The notes under the pieces were generated by a model. That model was not told where the DNA came from. It saw only the letters and a list, made by a program, of their open reading frames with translations, and did no database searches. A stretch of 64,000 nucleotides of DNA from UBA2336 sp031395485. GTDB taxonomy: Bacteria; Bacteroidota; Bacteroidia; Cytophagales; Cyclobacteriaceae. The translations under genes and the position numbers were made by a program. Shown piece after piece: positions 1 to 9,103 of this stretch (position 1 is the stretch's first letter; the number at the start of each line of letters is the position of its first letter). The stretch covers positions 1 through 64,000 of the forward strand of contig JANNUS010000004.1 in the NCBI GenBank assembly GCA_031395485.1, in the 5' to 3' direction.

Positions 1-77
1 CCCATTCCGAACAGAGAAGTTAAGCCCGCCAGCGCTGATGGTACTGGAATAACATCCGGGAGAGTAAGTCGTTGCCT
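1..77 (+). rRNA. rrf: 5S ribosomal RNA, 3' part (cut by window start)
   Basis: The first bases carry the conserved 5S core around CCGAACAGAGAAGTTAAGC, followed by the loop D/E region and a 3' end near GTCGTTGCC. About 35 bases of the 5' end lie outside the window. It is followed within about 15 bases by a strong terminator, as expected for the last gene of an rrn operon. The exact 3' end is approximate. Confidence 0.93.
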
Positions 78-91
78 TTTTTTTATAAACT

Positions 92-122
92 AAGCCTCAT
101 AGAAATATGAGGCTTTTTTTTT
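92..122 (+). terminator. Rho-independent terminator of the rrn operon
   Basis: A perfect 10-bp stem (92-101 pairing with 106-115) closes on a GAAA tetraloop and runs into a stretch of T ending at 122. It sits directly behind the 5S rRNA. Confidence 0.9.
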
Positions 123-171
123 GACAATTTTGAATTTATCATCCATCCGTTTTTCGATATATCTTTACAGC

Positions 172-2832
172 GTGAAAAAGACACCTAAGGTTTTAACACT
201 AGCTTTTCTCTTGCTTATATTGATTGGGGTGATATTTTATCAATATTATGAGAGCCGAAATAAAACCTCTATTTGGAATTTGATACCAAGTCAGACGGTA
301 TTGTTATATGTGGCTGGTGATTGTAAATCATGTAATCCTAAAATTGATAGATCGTCTTTTGAAAAAATTTTTAAAAATATCGTACTATTAACAATAAACA
401 CGAATTGGGATAAAGCACTAGTTGACCTCTTAAGTCCAGATAAAAGCGGTGATGCAGTTTCAATACATATTAAAAGCAAAGATGATTTTGATGCTGTCTT
501 TTATTTTTCCGAGAGCCAAGCTAAAAAATTTGAGACTACCCTTGATTCACTAAAAACTGATAAAAGAGTAAAATTTTTGACGCGTGAGTTAAATGGCATA
601 GAAATTAACGAATTTTTTTTTGGTGAAAGAAAATTTTCATGTGTTTTCCTTGACGGTATTTGGGTGGGAAGCTTTACGGCATTCTTAATTGAGGATGTAA
701 TCAGAATATTTACATTGGATAATGAGAAATCCTTTGCAATGAATGTTTCAAAAGTTATTTCATTGTCCAAGATTGACGGCGATTTGGGAAGTGTTTACAT
801 CCATTTGGGGAATTTAATAGATTGGATAAATGTATTTCCTGAACGGCAATTTTTACTAACCAAGATTGGTTTAGGTAGTTTACTTGATATCAAACAAGCT
901 AAAAATTCTTTGATATTAAATGGGTTTAGTGTTACTCAGGATTCAGCTGATGAGTCAATACTATCATATTTCACAAACCAGTCACCTGTTCAATTTACAC
1001 AAAAGCAATATATCTCTAATAGAGCAGTGTTTGCAGCTAATTATGGAATTAGCGATGGGGATTTATTATTCAGAGCACTATCGTCATCTGGAATGAGGAG
1101 CGGTTTGGATTCTCTTTCCAGGATTGCAAAAGTAAACTTTGAAAGACTCTTTTCATCCTTTGGAAATGAAATGAGTCTTTGTTTTTTGGAGTCAAAGAGA
1201 GGGGATTTTTCAGAGGTAATATTTTTCGAAACCCAAAGCACAGATGATTGGCTTCACGCATTCGAACAACTTTCAACATCCTTAGAAAGAGAGGATACTA
1301 TTTTCTACGAAAAATATTCAACGTATGAGATACGGGAGATTGAAATTAATGATTTACCAAGAAAATTATTTGGACCTCTTACGTCCCGGTTTTCGCAAAC
1401 TTATTACACGCACATTGGCAATACTATTATTTTAGCTGAGCGGTTGGAAGAGATAAAGCAATGCATTGACGATATTGATAATGAAGAGGTTTGGGGTAAA
1501 TCAATTGAATTCAATAAATTTCTTGAGTCAACCTTGCTTGAATCAAATTTGAGTGTTTACATAAATACTCCGCTAGCGATAAATTTAATGTCTGAAAAAC
1601 TCAGCTCACGGTGGAGAAAGGCTCTTGAAGAAAATCTGATTTTGTTTAAATCATTAGGCTTAGGTGCAGTGCAATTCAGCCATCTGAATAATAGTTTCTA
1701 CACTAATCTGGTTTGGAATTATACCGGTGAAGCTATACATGATGAGATCCAGCAATCACAAAAGTTGACTCCATTTGTTGTCACCCTAGGCTCGTCAATT
1801 ATAAGTGAACCTTTTGTTTTGAGAAGCAATGTGACTAAAATGGATGAGGTTTTGGTTCAAGATTCGTTGTTTGTGCTGCACTATTTTTCTAGTGACGGCA
1901 AAGCGCTCTGGAAAATTCCTTTAGGCGAACCTATAGTTGGGCAAGTATCGCAGGTAGATATGTTTAAGAACGGAAAGCTTCAATTTCACTTCGCTACCAC
2001 AAAGAAGCTTCATGTTGTAGATCGGCTTAGTAATTTTGTTGACCCTTTTCCGAAGGATGTTAGCGTTAAGGATGTTGAATTTATCAGTACGGTTGATTAT
2101 GATAATAGTAAGAAGTACAGATTTTTATTAGCTGATCGGTCTGGAAAGTTATGGCTCTTTGATAAGGAAGCTCAGGGCCTTGATGGATGGAAGCCAAAAA
2201 ATGTAGAGAGTGCATTGTTTACAAATGCACGGCATCATAGAATACGCGGAAAAGATTATTTGTTAGCAATCAGGCAGGATGGCTGGGTTTATTTGATGAA
2301 CAGAAGAGGTGAGAATATTAATGGGTTTCCGTTGAATTTGGATGCAAGACCCGATGGTGATTACTATGTTGAGATTGGAAAATCGATAGCGACCACGTAT
2401 TTCATTTGTATTACAAAAGATGGATTTAGAATAAAATTTAGTCTTGCGGGAAAATTGCTGAGCAGGGAGACTTTAGTAAAGCCAACATTTGAAACTCAAT
2501 TTAGCTTGATTGTTGATCAACAAAGAAAGTCATATTTAATTAGACTGCAAGATGCTAAGAAACTGACTCTATTAAATGAAGATGGAAGCGAATTGCTTTC
2601 AAATGAGTTCATTGGTAGAAATAAGGTAGATATTCAGTATTATGATTTTGGTGCCGGAAAGGTTTATGTTTCAATTGTTGATATTACTCAGGAGCTCATC
2701 TATATCTATGATGGAAAGGGTGCATTAATGACCCCAACTCCAATTGGTGGTAGGTTTATTAAATTGAGACCCACGGAGGGCCCATTCCCTACGTGTTTTA
2801 TTGTTGAAAAAAACGTACTGACTATTCAGTAA
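172..2832 (+). CDS. Membrane-anchored protein of unknown function, about 886 aa
   Basis: I do not recognise the family. The frame is open from a TTG at 121, but that codon lies in the T-run of the rrn terminator, so the GTG at 172 is the likelier start. It begins VKKTPK and leads straight into a hydrophobic helix of about 20 residues (LTLAFLLLILIGVIF), which suggests an inner-membrane anchor with the bulk outside the cytoplasm. The first two thirds is a mixed alpha/beta region without recognised motifs. The last third, roughly residues 570 to the end, has short repeats of the type GKALWKIPLG, GKLWLFDK, GWVYLMNRRG and ELIYIYDGKG, which resemble blades of a PQQ/WD-like beta-propeller. The stop abuts the convergent bioA stop with no intervening base. 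Function cannot be assigned. Confidence 0.8.
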   Translation: MKKTPKVLTLAFLLLILIGVIFYQYYESRNKTSIWNLIPSQTVLLYVAGDCKSCNPKIDRSSFEKIFKNIVLLTINTNWDKALVDLLSPDKSGDAVSIHIKSKDDFDAVFYFSESQAKKFETTLDSLKTDKRVKFLTRELNGIEINEFFFGERKFSCVFLDGIWVGSFTAFLIEDVIRIFTLDNEKSFAMNVSKVISLSKIDGDLGSVYIHLGNLIDWINVFPERQFLLTKIGLGSLLDIKQAKNSLILNGFSVTQDSADESILSYFTNQSPVQFTQKQYISNRAVFAANYGISDGDLLFRALSSSGMRSGLDSLSRIAKVNFERLFSSFGNEMSLCFLESKRGDFSEVIFFETQSTDDWLHAFEQLSTSLEREDTIFYEKYSTYEIREIEINDLPRKLFGPLTSRFSQTYYTHIGNTIILAERLEEIKQCIDDIDNEEVWGKSIEFNKFLESTLLESNLSVYINTPLAINLMSEKLSSRWRKALEENLILFKSLGLGAVQFSHLNNSFYTNLVWNYTGEAIHDEIQQSQKLTPFVVTLGSSIISEPFVLRSNVTKMDEVLVQDSLFVLHYFSSDGKALWKIPLGEPIVGQVSQVDMFKNGKLQFHFATTKKLHVVDRLSNFVDPFPKDVSVKDVEFISTVDYDNSKKYRFLLADRSGKLWLFDKEAQGLDGWKPKNVESALFTNARHHRIRGKDYLLAIRQDGWVYLMNRRGENINGFPLNLDARPDGDYYVEIGKSIATTYFICITKDGFRIKFSLAGKLLSRETLVKPTFETQFSLIVDQQRKSYLIRLQDAKKLTLLNEDGSELLSNEFIGRNKVDIQYYDFGAGKVYVSIVDITQELIYIYDGKGALMTPTPIGGRFIKLRPTEGPFPTCFIVEKNVLTIQ

Positions 2833-4113
2833 TTAGATTTGATTAAATCTAAGAAAGCTTCTAATGTGTTTATAAAGGTATTCAAGCTCCTCATGCGTAA
2901 TGCAATAGGGAGCTGCAATATAAAATGTATTACCAAGGGGTCGCAAGAGAATATTTTTTTTGATGAAGTAATCGTAAATCGTTTTTCTTATCTCATTACT
3001 GTATGAGCTATTCTCTCGAGTTTTTAATTCAATAGCTAAAATTGTTCCTATACTGCGTGCTTCTTTTATAGACTGATCTCCTTCTAGTTCTTGTGCAAAA
3101 AGTTTATGGGAGATTGAAATTTTATTTATATTTTCCTGGCAAACAGGATCGATTAACAGGTTAAAACTAGCATTTGCTGCCGCACACGCTATTGGGTTTG
3201 CTGTGAAGGAGTGTCCGTGAAAAAATGTTTTGTTAAAGTCATTGTATAAAAATTCGGCAATTATTTTTGTGGACACAGCCGTTACTCCCATTGCCATTGT
3301 TCCGCCAGTAAGACCTTTGGATAAAGCCATTAAGTCTGGTTTAGAGGTCATATGATCGCTTGCGAAAAATTTTCCTGTCCGACCAAAACCTGTAAATACT
3401 TCATCGGCTATGCAAATAATTTCGTTGGCTTTTGCATACTCAATTACAGTGTTTAATAATTGTGATGAATAGATACGCATTCCAGCAGCAGCCTGAATTA
3501 TAGGTTCGTAAATAAAGGCCGCGACATTACCCTGATGAACTATTTTTTTGAATTGCTCTAAAACGTTTTCCTCTTTTCCGCTTTCTGGGAAGGAAATGAA
3601 CTCGACATCAAATAGGTATGGTAAAAAAGGTTTAGAAAAAACAGTTCGATCGCCAACAGACATTGACCCAAAGGTGTCACCATGATAGGCGCCTTCAATT
3701 GCGATAATTTTCCTTTTTGCCTCACCTTTATTATACCAATATTGTATAGCCATTTTTAGTGCAACTTCTACAGCAGTGCTCCCATTGTCGGAGAAGAATA
3801 TTTTTGAAAAAGCTGGAGGCAATACTGATAATAGATTTTGTGAAAGAGTAATTGCGGGCTCATGCGTAAACCCGGCAAAAATCACGTGCTCAAGTTTGGC
3901 CGCTTGATCTGCTACTGCTTTTGCGATTTCCGGATTGGCATGGCCGTGTAGATTTACCCACCAAGATGATATGCCATCGACTATTTTTCTACCATCTTCG
4001 GAATAAAGATAAATCCCCTCTGCGTGTGTAATTAGTATTGGCTCAGAGGCTTCTGTTAATGATGTGAAGGGGTGCCAGATGTTGGTTTTATCGATTGCTC
4101 GCAGATCACTCAT
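2833..4113 (-). CDS. bioA: Adenosylmethionine-8-amino-7-oxononanoate aminotransferase
   Basis: BioA transfers the amino group of S-adenosylmethionine to 7-keto-8-aminopelargonate, giving 7,8-diaminopelargonate for biotin synthesis in the cytoplasm. The 426-aa length is normal for this class III PLP aminotransferase. Visible motifs are the N-terminal IWHPF, the cofactor region SDNGSTAVEVALKMA (108-122), YHGDT at 143-147, the PLP-nitrogen Asp in ADEVFTGFGRTG (Asp237) and the PLP-binding Lys266 in ALSKGLTGG. The start overlaps the end of bioD by 8 bp, which indicates translational coupling. It is the last gene of the minus-strand group SDR-bioF-bioD-bioA. Confidence 0.95.
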   Translation of the reverse strand: MSDLRAIDKTNIWHPFTSLTEASEPILITHAEGIYLYSEDGRKIVDGISSWWVNLHGHANPEIAKAVADQAAKLEHVIFAGFTHEPAITLSQNLLSVLPPAFSKIFFSDNGSTAVEVALKMAIQYWYNKGEAKRKIIAIEGAYHGDTFGSMSVGDRTVFSKPFLPYLFDVEFISFPESGKEENVLEQFKKIVHQGNVAAFIYEPIIQAAAGMRIYSSQLLNTVIEYAKANEIICIADEVFTGFGRTGKFFASDHMTSKPDLMALSKGLTGGTMAMGVTAVSTKIIAEFLYNDFNKTFFHGHSFTANPIACAAANASFNLLIDPVCQENINKISISHKLFAQELEGDQSIKEARSIGTILAIELKTRENSSYSNEIRKTIYDYFIKKNILLRPLGNTFYIAAPYCITHEELEYLYKHIRSFLRFNQI

Positions 4114-4711
4114 TCCAATTTTCTTTAAGTTGTGTTGCGTATTTATTAACTACCTCACGTGTTATAGCGGCTTCTTTACCCACTCTTAAAAGGCAAGAGA
4201 GTCTTGAGTGCTGCTGAATAATTTTTTCACTTTCCGGATTCGATTCACCATTAAAAATCAATCCTTTAACTCGATAGTTTCGGGATTGAAGTAAGTGAAC
4301 TGTAAGCAGGGTGTGATTAATACTTCCCAAGTAAAGATTGGCCACCAGAATAATTTCCGCCTTAAATTTTGGAGCCAAGTCAATAATAAATTCGGTATCA
4401 TTTAGTGGAACAAGACACCCTCCGGCACCTTCAATGATTAGTCCGTTTATAGATGGGGGCAAAGAAATATTTTTTGAATTGATCTTTATTCGATCAATTT
4501 TAGCAGCAGCATGAGGTGAGGCTGGGGTTTTTAACAAATAGGTTTCTGGGTGGATGAAGATATTTGTTGTAAGATTTCTTACTGTGTCAGAATCTTTAGG
4601 TAACCCCGCTTGTATTGGTTTCCAGTAATCATAGGTGAGTGCTTCACACAAGATTGATGACACAAGTGTTTTTCCGCAGTCTGTATCAATTCCAGTGACA
4701 AAATAGTTCAT
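4106..4711 (-). CDS. bioD: ATP-dependent dethiobiotin synthetase
   Basis: BioD carboxylates 7,8-diaminopelargonate with CO2 and ATP to form dethiobiotin. The 201-aa protein starts MNYFVTG and has the family's P-loop as GIDTDCGKT (residues 7-15), close to GTDTEVGKT of characterised enzymes. The acidic-glycine segment GLIIEGAGGCLVPLND in mid-protein corresponds to the conserved diaminopelargonate/Mg region. The gene lies 15 bp after bioF and overlaps bioA by 8 bp, so the three biotin genes are almost certainly co-transcribed. No bioB, bioC or bioH is in the window. Confidence 0.93.
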   Translation of the reverse strand: MNYFVTGIDTDCGKTLVSSILCEALTYDYWKPIQAGLPKDSDTVRNLTTNIFIHPETYLLKTPASPHAAAKIDRIKINSKNISLPPSINGLIIEGAGGCLVPLNDTEFIIDLAPKFKAEIILVANLYLGSINHTLLTVHLLQSRNYRVKGLIFNGESNPESEKIIQQHSRLSCLLRVGKEAAITREVVNKYATQLKENWNE

Positions 4712-4726
4712 GCGTGAAATTAGAAA

Positions 4727-5848
4727 CTAAAGTTTAGAAAGGTGCAGTACTAACTGTTCAATTTCTAGGGTAGAATTAAAAGCGTGCAGACAAATTCTTA
4801 GTCGTTCGAAACCTTTTGCTACTGTTGGTGAAAGAATTGGACGGACATCAAATCCTTTTTCTCGAAGTTTTTCTGATACATTTTTTATTCTATCATTTTC
4901 AGGAATTACTATAGCTTGAATTTGCGTTTCGCTTGGAAGTTTTAGGATTTTTAGTCTCTCACATTCCATGTTAAAAAATTGTATTTGCTGACTCAATCGA
5001 TGTTGAAGTGCCAGGTTATTAGCCAGATATTCAAAAGAACAATCGATGGATGCAATACTATGTGGAGACATGGCCGTAGTAAAAATGAAAGGCCTTGCAA
5101 AATTGATCATGTAATCGATGAGATTTTTCGAGCCAACTACACAGGCTCCGTGTACTCCCATGGCTTTGCCGAAAGTATAAATACGAATGGGTATTTTATT
5201 TTCCAACCCTAACGAGTCAGCAAAGCCTGATCCATTGTGCCCCATTACTCCAGTACTGTGGGCTTCATCCAGAATTATAGTGGCGTTATATTTTTCCGCT
5301 AAATGAACAAGGTTAACCAGTGGGCAAACATCGCCATCCATCGAGTAGATGGATTCTACAGCGATAAAAATATTTCCGACTGCATGTTTCGTCCTATTTT
5401 CAAGATCAATCAAATCATTATGCAGAAATGGAAGCCGATTGGCAAGACTTAATCTTGCGCCATCACGGATGCATGCATGGGCAAGGCTATCGTATAAAAT
5501 GGTATCTCCTTTTTGAGGAATTGAAGAAAGCACAGCTTGATTAGCTGCGTATCCTGAATTAAAGATTAAAGCAGCTTCGGCATTAAAAATTGCCGCAAGC
5601 TTTTGCTCAACTTTTTCTGTATATGAATTATTACCCGAGAGTAGACGGGAACCCGTGGCACCATTTTGATATGGAAGGCTTTCAGTCTTAATTTTTATTA
5701 ATTCAAATAATTCTTCAGAGCGTGCTAATCCTAGGTAATCATTAGAAGTAAAGTCAATCAGGTTTGAATATTGGGTAAGTTTCCGCAAAGAGTTTTCCTC
5801 TTTTCTTTTTTGGAGTTTTTGATTAATAAAATTATCGAGGGAATGCAT
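4727..5848 (-). CDS. bioF: 8-amino-7-oxononanoate synthase
   Basis: BioF condenses pimeloyl-ACP or -CoA with L-alanine, releasing CO2, in the first committed ring-forming step of biotin synthesis. The 373-aa protein matches the alpha-oxoamine synthase family. It has SNDYLGLA (35-42), the FNSGYAANQAVLS cofactor region (96-108), DEAHSTGVMG (194-203) for the PLP nitrogen and Lys228 in YTFGKAMGVHGA as Schiff-base lysine. Related enzymes (Kbl, serine palmitoyltransferase) share these motifs. The adjacent bioD and bioA genes support BioF. It starts 19 bp after the upstream SDR gene ends. Confidence 0.93.
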   Translation of the reverse strand: MHSLDNFINQKLQKRKEENSLRKLTQYSNLIDFTSNDYLGLARSEELFELIKIKTESLPYQNGATGSRLLSGNNSYTEKVEQKLAAIFNAEAALIFNSGYAANQAVLSSIPQKGDTILYDSLAHACIRDGARLSLANRLPFLHNDLIDLENRTKHAVGNIFIAVESIYSMDGDVCPLVNLVHLAEKYNATIILDEAHSTGVMGHNGSGFADSLGLENKIPIRIYTFGKAMGVHGACVVGSKNLIDYMINFARPFIFTTAMSPHSIASIDCSFEYLANNLALQHRLSQQIQFFNMECERLKILKLPSETQIQAIVIPENDRIKNVSEKLREKGFDVRPILSPTVAKGFERLRICLHAFNSTLEIEQLVLHLSKL

Positions 5849-5867
5849 GGATTTAGTTCAAACAGAA

Positions 5868-6725
5868 TTATTTCCCCCGCGTTTTCTCAATCGTATCCCA
5901 CATTTCATTGGGGATCATTTCCAGGTGGCTGAACTCGCCTCCATTTCTTAACCACTCACCGCCATCAATCGTTATTACCTCACCGTTTACATAGGAAGAA
6001 AAATCTGACATTAAATATGCGGCAAGATTGGCAAGTTCCTGATGTTCGCCAACACGCTTAAGCGGAATGCGCTGTGCCGGATCAAACTTCTTTACAAGTT
6101 CACCCGGTAATAACCGGCTCCAAGCACCTTCCGTTGGGAAAGGCCCTGGGGCAATGGCGTTGCTTCTAATATTATACTTCGCCCATTCAACGGCAAGTGA
6201 TCGGGTAAGTGCAAGTACGCCAGCTTTTCCGCAAGCGGATGGAACCACGTACCCTGAACCTGTCCATGCATATGTAGTCACTATATTTAAAAAAACTCCG
6301 GGCTGTTTCTTTGCAATCCAATTTTTGCCGGCTGCCAATGTGGTATAATAGGTGCCTTTAAGTACAATATCTACAACGATGTCAAAAGCACGATGAGAGA
6401 GTCTTTCTGTTGGGCTAATAAAATTTCCTGCCGCGTTGTTCAATACACCGTGTATTTGTCCGAAGCGGGCTTCGGTTTCTTTAATAACATTTTCAATCTC
6501 TTCGTATTTACGCACATCGCAGGCCACAGCCAATACCTGACCTCCTGTTTCCTTCATTAATTCGTCTGCGGATTTTTCAAGAACATCCTTCTTCCGACTG
6601 GTGATCACCAGATTGGCTCCCAATTCAAGAAAGTATTTTCCCATCGAACGGCCTAACCCCGTGCCGCCTCCGGTAATAATTATTGTCTTATTCTTTAAGG
6701 CATCGGTTTTTAGCATTCCTTCCAT
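5868..6725 (-). CDS. SDR oxidoreductase, 2,4-dienoyl-CoA-reductase-like
   Basis: This 285-aa NAD(P)-dependent short-chain dehydrogenase has the glycine motif TGGGTGLG (18-25) and NNAAGNF (96-102). The canonical Tyr of YxxxK is absent: Ser163 and Lys167 occupy that position, with Tyr152 eleven residues before the Ser. That Tyr-11-Ser-xxx-Lys arrangement and the surrounding TGSG-VVPSA segment are typical of 2,4-dienoyl-CoA reductases of the mitochondrial/peroxisomal DECR group. These reduce 2,4-dienoyl-CoA with NADPH in unsaturated fatty acid beta-oxidation. A second possible start is Met4. It lies 19 bp upstream of bioF in the same direction, so it could feed transcription into the biotin genes, although no biochemical link is implied. 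Confidence 0.85.
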   Translation of the reverse strand: MEGMLKTDALKNKTIIITGGGTGLGRSMGKYFLELGANLVITSRKKDVLEKSADELMKETGGQVLAVACDVRKYEEIENVIKETEARFGQIHGVLNNAAGNFISPTERLSHRAFDIVVDIVLKGTYYTTLAAGKNWIAKKQPGVFLNIVTTYAWTGSGYVVPSACGKAGVLALTRSLAVEWAKYNIRSNAIAPGPFPTEGAWSRLLPGELVKKFDPAQRIPLKRVGEHQELANLAAYLMSDFSSYVNGEVITIDGGEWLRNGGEFSHLEMIPNEMWDTIEKTRGK

Positions 6726-6751
6726 AAGCTGTTTTGTTTGAGGTTTGAATA

Positions 6752-6777
6752 TAAAAAAAAGAGGCTTAAGGCCTCTC
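6752..6777 (-). terminator. Rho-independent terminator behind the lipoprotein gene
   Basis: On the minus strand a 6-bp stem (AGAGGC at 6761-6766 pairing with 6772-6777, 5-nt loop) is followed by a run of T (A-run 6753-6760 on the plus strand). It lies 25 bp past the stop of the gene ending at 6802 and isolates that gene from the SDR-bio group downstream. Confidence 0.75.
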
Positions 6778-6801
6778 TTTTACTCAAAATTCTAATTTAA
6801 C

Positions 6802-7860
6802 TTATGAAAGTATGCCTCCAAGTTCGAGCGCTAAATCCTCAAACAGTGATTCCAGGATTTCGGTGGTTCCATCATTGTATTTAACATACGGCACATATTC
6901 ACCTGTTAATTCGTCTAGTTCTAGGATAACCTTACCCGCATTGCCGCCATCAATTTTAATGGTTATATCTATGATATCATTAATATCGTTAGCATTGACT
7001 ACATCACCCGCTCGTATAAGTGCAATAAAACGAATACTCTTCAATTGCAGATAACCACTCACGGTTTGGATATCCTCTTCGCTTTTTGTGGAAGTTGAAT
7101 AGACAACTTTTAAGCCTACACCAATAAGTACTTCGCTTTCTTTCGATAAATTTTGAGAGAATGAAGTTGCGGTTGCTTTTGTGTCATCAAAATTCAATAC
7201 AATAGAATAGGGCGATACAAAAAAGTAAAGATCAACCAATACTGGTTCATCGTCAGTTCCGTAGTCAACATCTAATTCCAATTTAGCCTGATTTACCCCG
7301 CCAACAAGGATTAGTGCCCGTACAAATGTTGGACTATACAGGTCATCGCCATTTGGGGTGGATTGCTCCTCATAACCCGTTAATTGAAACTCTGCATTAT
7401 TTGTTGCAGACCCTTCCGTAGGGAAGAGAATTTTTATAATGTCTGAGTCTGTTCTGTCAAAGGTTTCTGTTCCAACGTTCCATGTGTAAACACCTTTTTT
7501 TTCGTTGTAATTGAACGGTTCATCTCCACTAATTCTTCCATTTGCAGCAACGCTAAGCAAGGTTGTACGTAGGGCATACATACTCGATTTAATTTGAGCT
7601 CTTACCTCATTCCGTTTAAACGATGACATACGCCCAAAAGGGTTGCTTGAACTTGTTAGCGATGATAGTGAGTTCATAGCCGTGTAGCCGGGGGCGTCAA
7701 GCATGAAGCCAATATCTTGGGCCAGATCCTGATTGATTGAATTAAAAGCAATTTTAGCATTTTCAGCACTTACTGATGGCGTTTCATCGCCTCCGCATGA
7801 CATCAATCCCGCACATATGCTAATGCAGAATACCGAAAGTAGATTTTTGCTCATTTTCAT
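6802..7860 (-). CDS. Predicted lipoprotein of unknown function, 352 aa
   Basis: The protein begins with a lipoprotein signal: basic MKMSKN, a hydrophobic stretch and the lipobox GLMSC, with the acylated Cys at about residue 22, followed by GGDE. It should be anchored in the outer or inner membrane facing the periplasm. The rest is a soluble-looking alpha/beta domain with no motif I recognise; a beta-rich half contains several acidic Gly-rich turns (DVDYGTDDEP, EDIQTVSG). Met3 is an alternative start. It appears to be a single-gene transcript, with its own terminator at 6752-6777 and a divergent OmpA-type gene upstream. Confidence 0.8.
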   Translation of the reverse strand: MKMSKNLLSVFCISICAGLMSCGGDETPSVSAENAKIAFNSINQDLAQDIGFMLDAPGYTAMNSLSSLTSSSNPFGRMSSFKRNEVRAQIKSSMYALRTTLLSVAANGRISGDEPFNYNEKKGVYTWNVGTETFDRTDSDIIKILFPTEGSATNNAEFQLTGYEEQSTPNGDDLYSPTFVRALILVGGVNQAKLELDVDYGTDDEPVLVDLYFFVSPYSIVLNFDDTKATATSFSQNLSKESEVLIGVGLKVVYSTSTKSEEDIQTVSGYLQLKSIRFIALIRAGDVVNANDINDIIDITIKIDGGNAGKVILELDELTGEYVPYVKYNDGTTEILESLFEDLALELGGILS

Positions 7861-8045
7861 AAATTTTTCACGTTTTTATTTGAGTTCTTATCAAAGTTGA
7901 ATATACAAATTATGGAAGTACTTTTTATACGAAATTGATGGTGGTATTGTTCGAAACTCCTTTTAATTAACAATTTTGAGGTTTGTTTCATTTTTGATTA
8001 GAATTTAACTTCATTTCGCAAAAATTATAATTGTAACCTTTTAAC

Positions 8046-8990
8046 ATGAAACTACTTTCCATTATTTTTTGCACTCTACTTTTATCTTCATGCATTGTAA
8101 CCAAGAAGAAGTATGACGATCTCCTTGCTCAGAAAGTCAGGCTGGACGCTGATTTAGCTGACCGAGATGCATTATTGACCAAAGCAAATGCTGATTTGCA
8201 AAATCTAGAGGAACGATCTAAAAATCTAGCAACGGATACTACTTTGCTTGGTCAGGATGTGCGCGCTACGACCACCAAACTAAGCAGCATGGACAAGGAG
8301 TATCAACAATTGAACAACTATTATAAGAACCTGCTTACTAGCAGTGGTAAGTTAAATCGCGATATGGCACAGCAGCAAGAGCAACTTCTCGCGATTCAGC
8401 AAAATCTTGAGCGTACACGTCATACCAATGATTCACTTAGTACGAGCTTAACAGAACGTGAGAAAAAAGTTCGTGAGCTTGAAAATGTAATGGCCGCTAA
8501 AGATAAGGCAGTATTGGAGTTGAAAAATAATATAAGCAAGGCATTGTTGAATTTTAAGGAGAATGACCTTACTGTAAATGTTAAAAATGGTAAGGTGTAT
8601 GTTTCGCTTGCCGAGCAGTTATTGTTTGCTTCAGGCAGTACAGATGTAGATGTTAAAGGTGTGGCAGCATTGCAACAATTGGCTAAGGCTGTTAAAGACC
8701 AGCTCGATATTCATATTATGGTTGAAGGACATACCGATAATGTTCCGATCTCTAAAAAATCGCAGTACATGCAAGACAACTGGGACTTAAGCGTAATGCG
8801 TGCAACGGCAATCACAAAAATTCTTACCAAAGCAGGAGTAGCCCCAAATCAGGTTACGGCAGCGGGCAAAGGCGAGTTTGTGCCGTTGGCTCTTAACAAG
8901 ACACCGCAGGACAAACAAAAAAATAGGAGGACAGAAATCATTATTACGCCTAACCTCGATGAACTATTTAAAATTCTTGACGCTAATTAA
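8046..8990 (+). CDS. OmpA-family lipoprotein with coiled coil
   Basis: This 314-aa protein starts with a lipobox signal (LLLSSC, Cys about residue 16). A long heptad-rich region of about 120 residues, with many Leu, Glu and Gln, is predicted coiled coil. The C-terminal OmpA/MotB-like peptidoglycan-binding domain is clear: VEGHTDNVPI, a following NWDLSVMRA, and the basic end NRRTEI. The Asp of GHTDN and the Arg of the NRRTE segment are the usual meso-diaminopimelate contacts. It probably tethers the outer membrane to peptidoglycan. The upstream 185-bp gap is shared with a divergent lipoprotein gene. Confidence 0.9.
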   Translation: MKLLSIIFCTLLLSSCIVTKKKYDDLLAQKVRLDADLADRDALLTKANADLQNLEERSKNLATDTTLLGQDVRATTTKLSSMDKEYQQLNNYYKNLLTSSGKLNRDMAQQQEQLLAIQQNLERTRHTNDSLSTSLTEREKKVRELENVMAAKDKAVLELKNNISKALLNFKENDLTVNVKNGKVYVSLAEQLLFASGSTDVDVKGVAALQQLAKAVKDQLDIHIMVEGHTDNVPISKKSQYMQDNWDLSVMRATAITKILTKAGVAPNQVTAAGKGEFVPLALNKTPQDKQKNRRTEIIITPNLDELFKILDAN

Positions 8991-9103
8991 CTTGGTTACT
9001 CCAGATAGGGACGAATAGTCTGGTTGATCCGGATGTGGTTTTTTCTTGGAGTTGGTACAGAATTTTCGTTTGGTCAATACCGAAAATAATGGCGGAAGTA
9101 TTT

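Noticed and set aside
121..150. TTGACA at 121-126 as a -35 promoter box for the 886-aa gene, and TTG 121 as its start
   Set aside because: It lies at the end of the rrn terminator T-run; Bacteroidota do not use the TTGACA/TATAAT pair, and the GTG at 172 gives a better N-terminus with a membrane helix.
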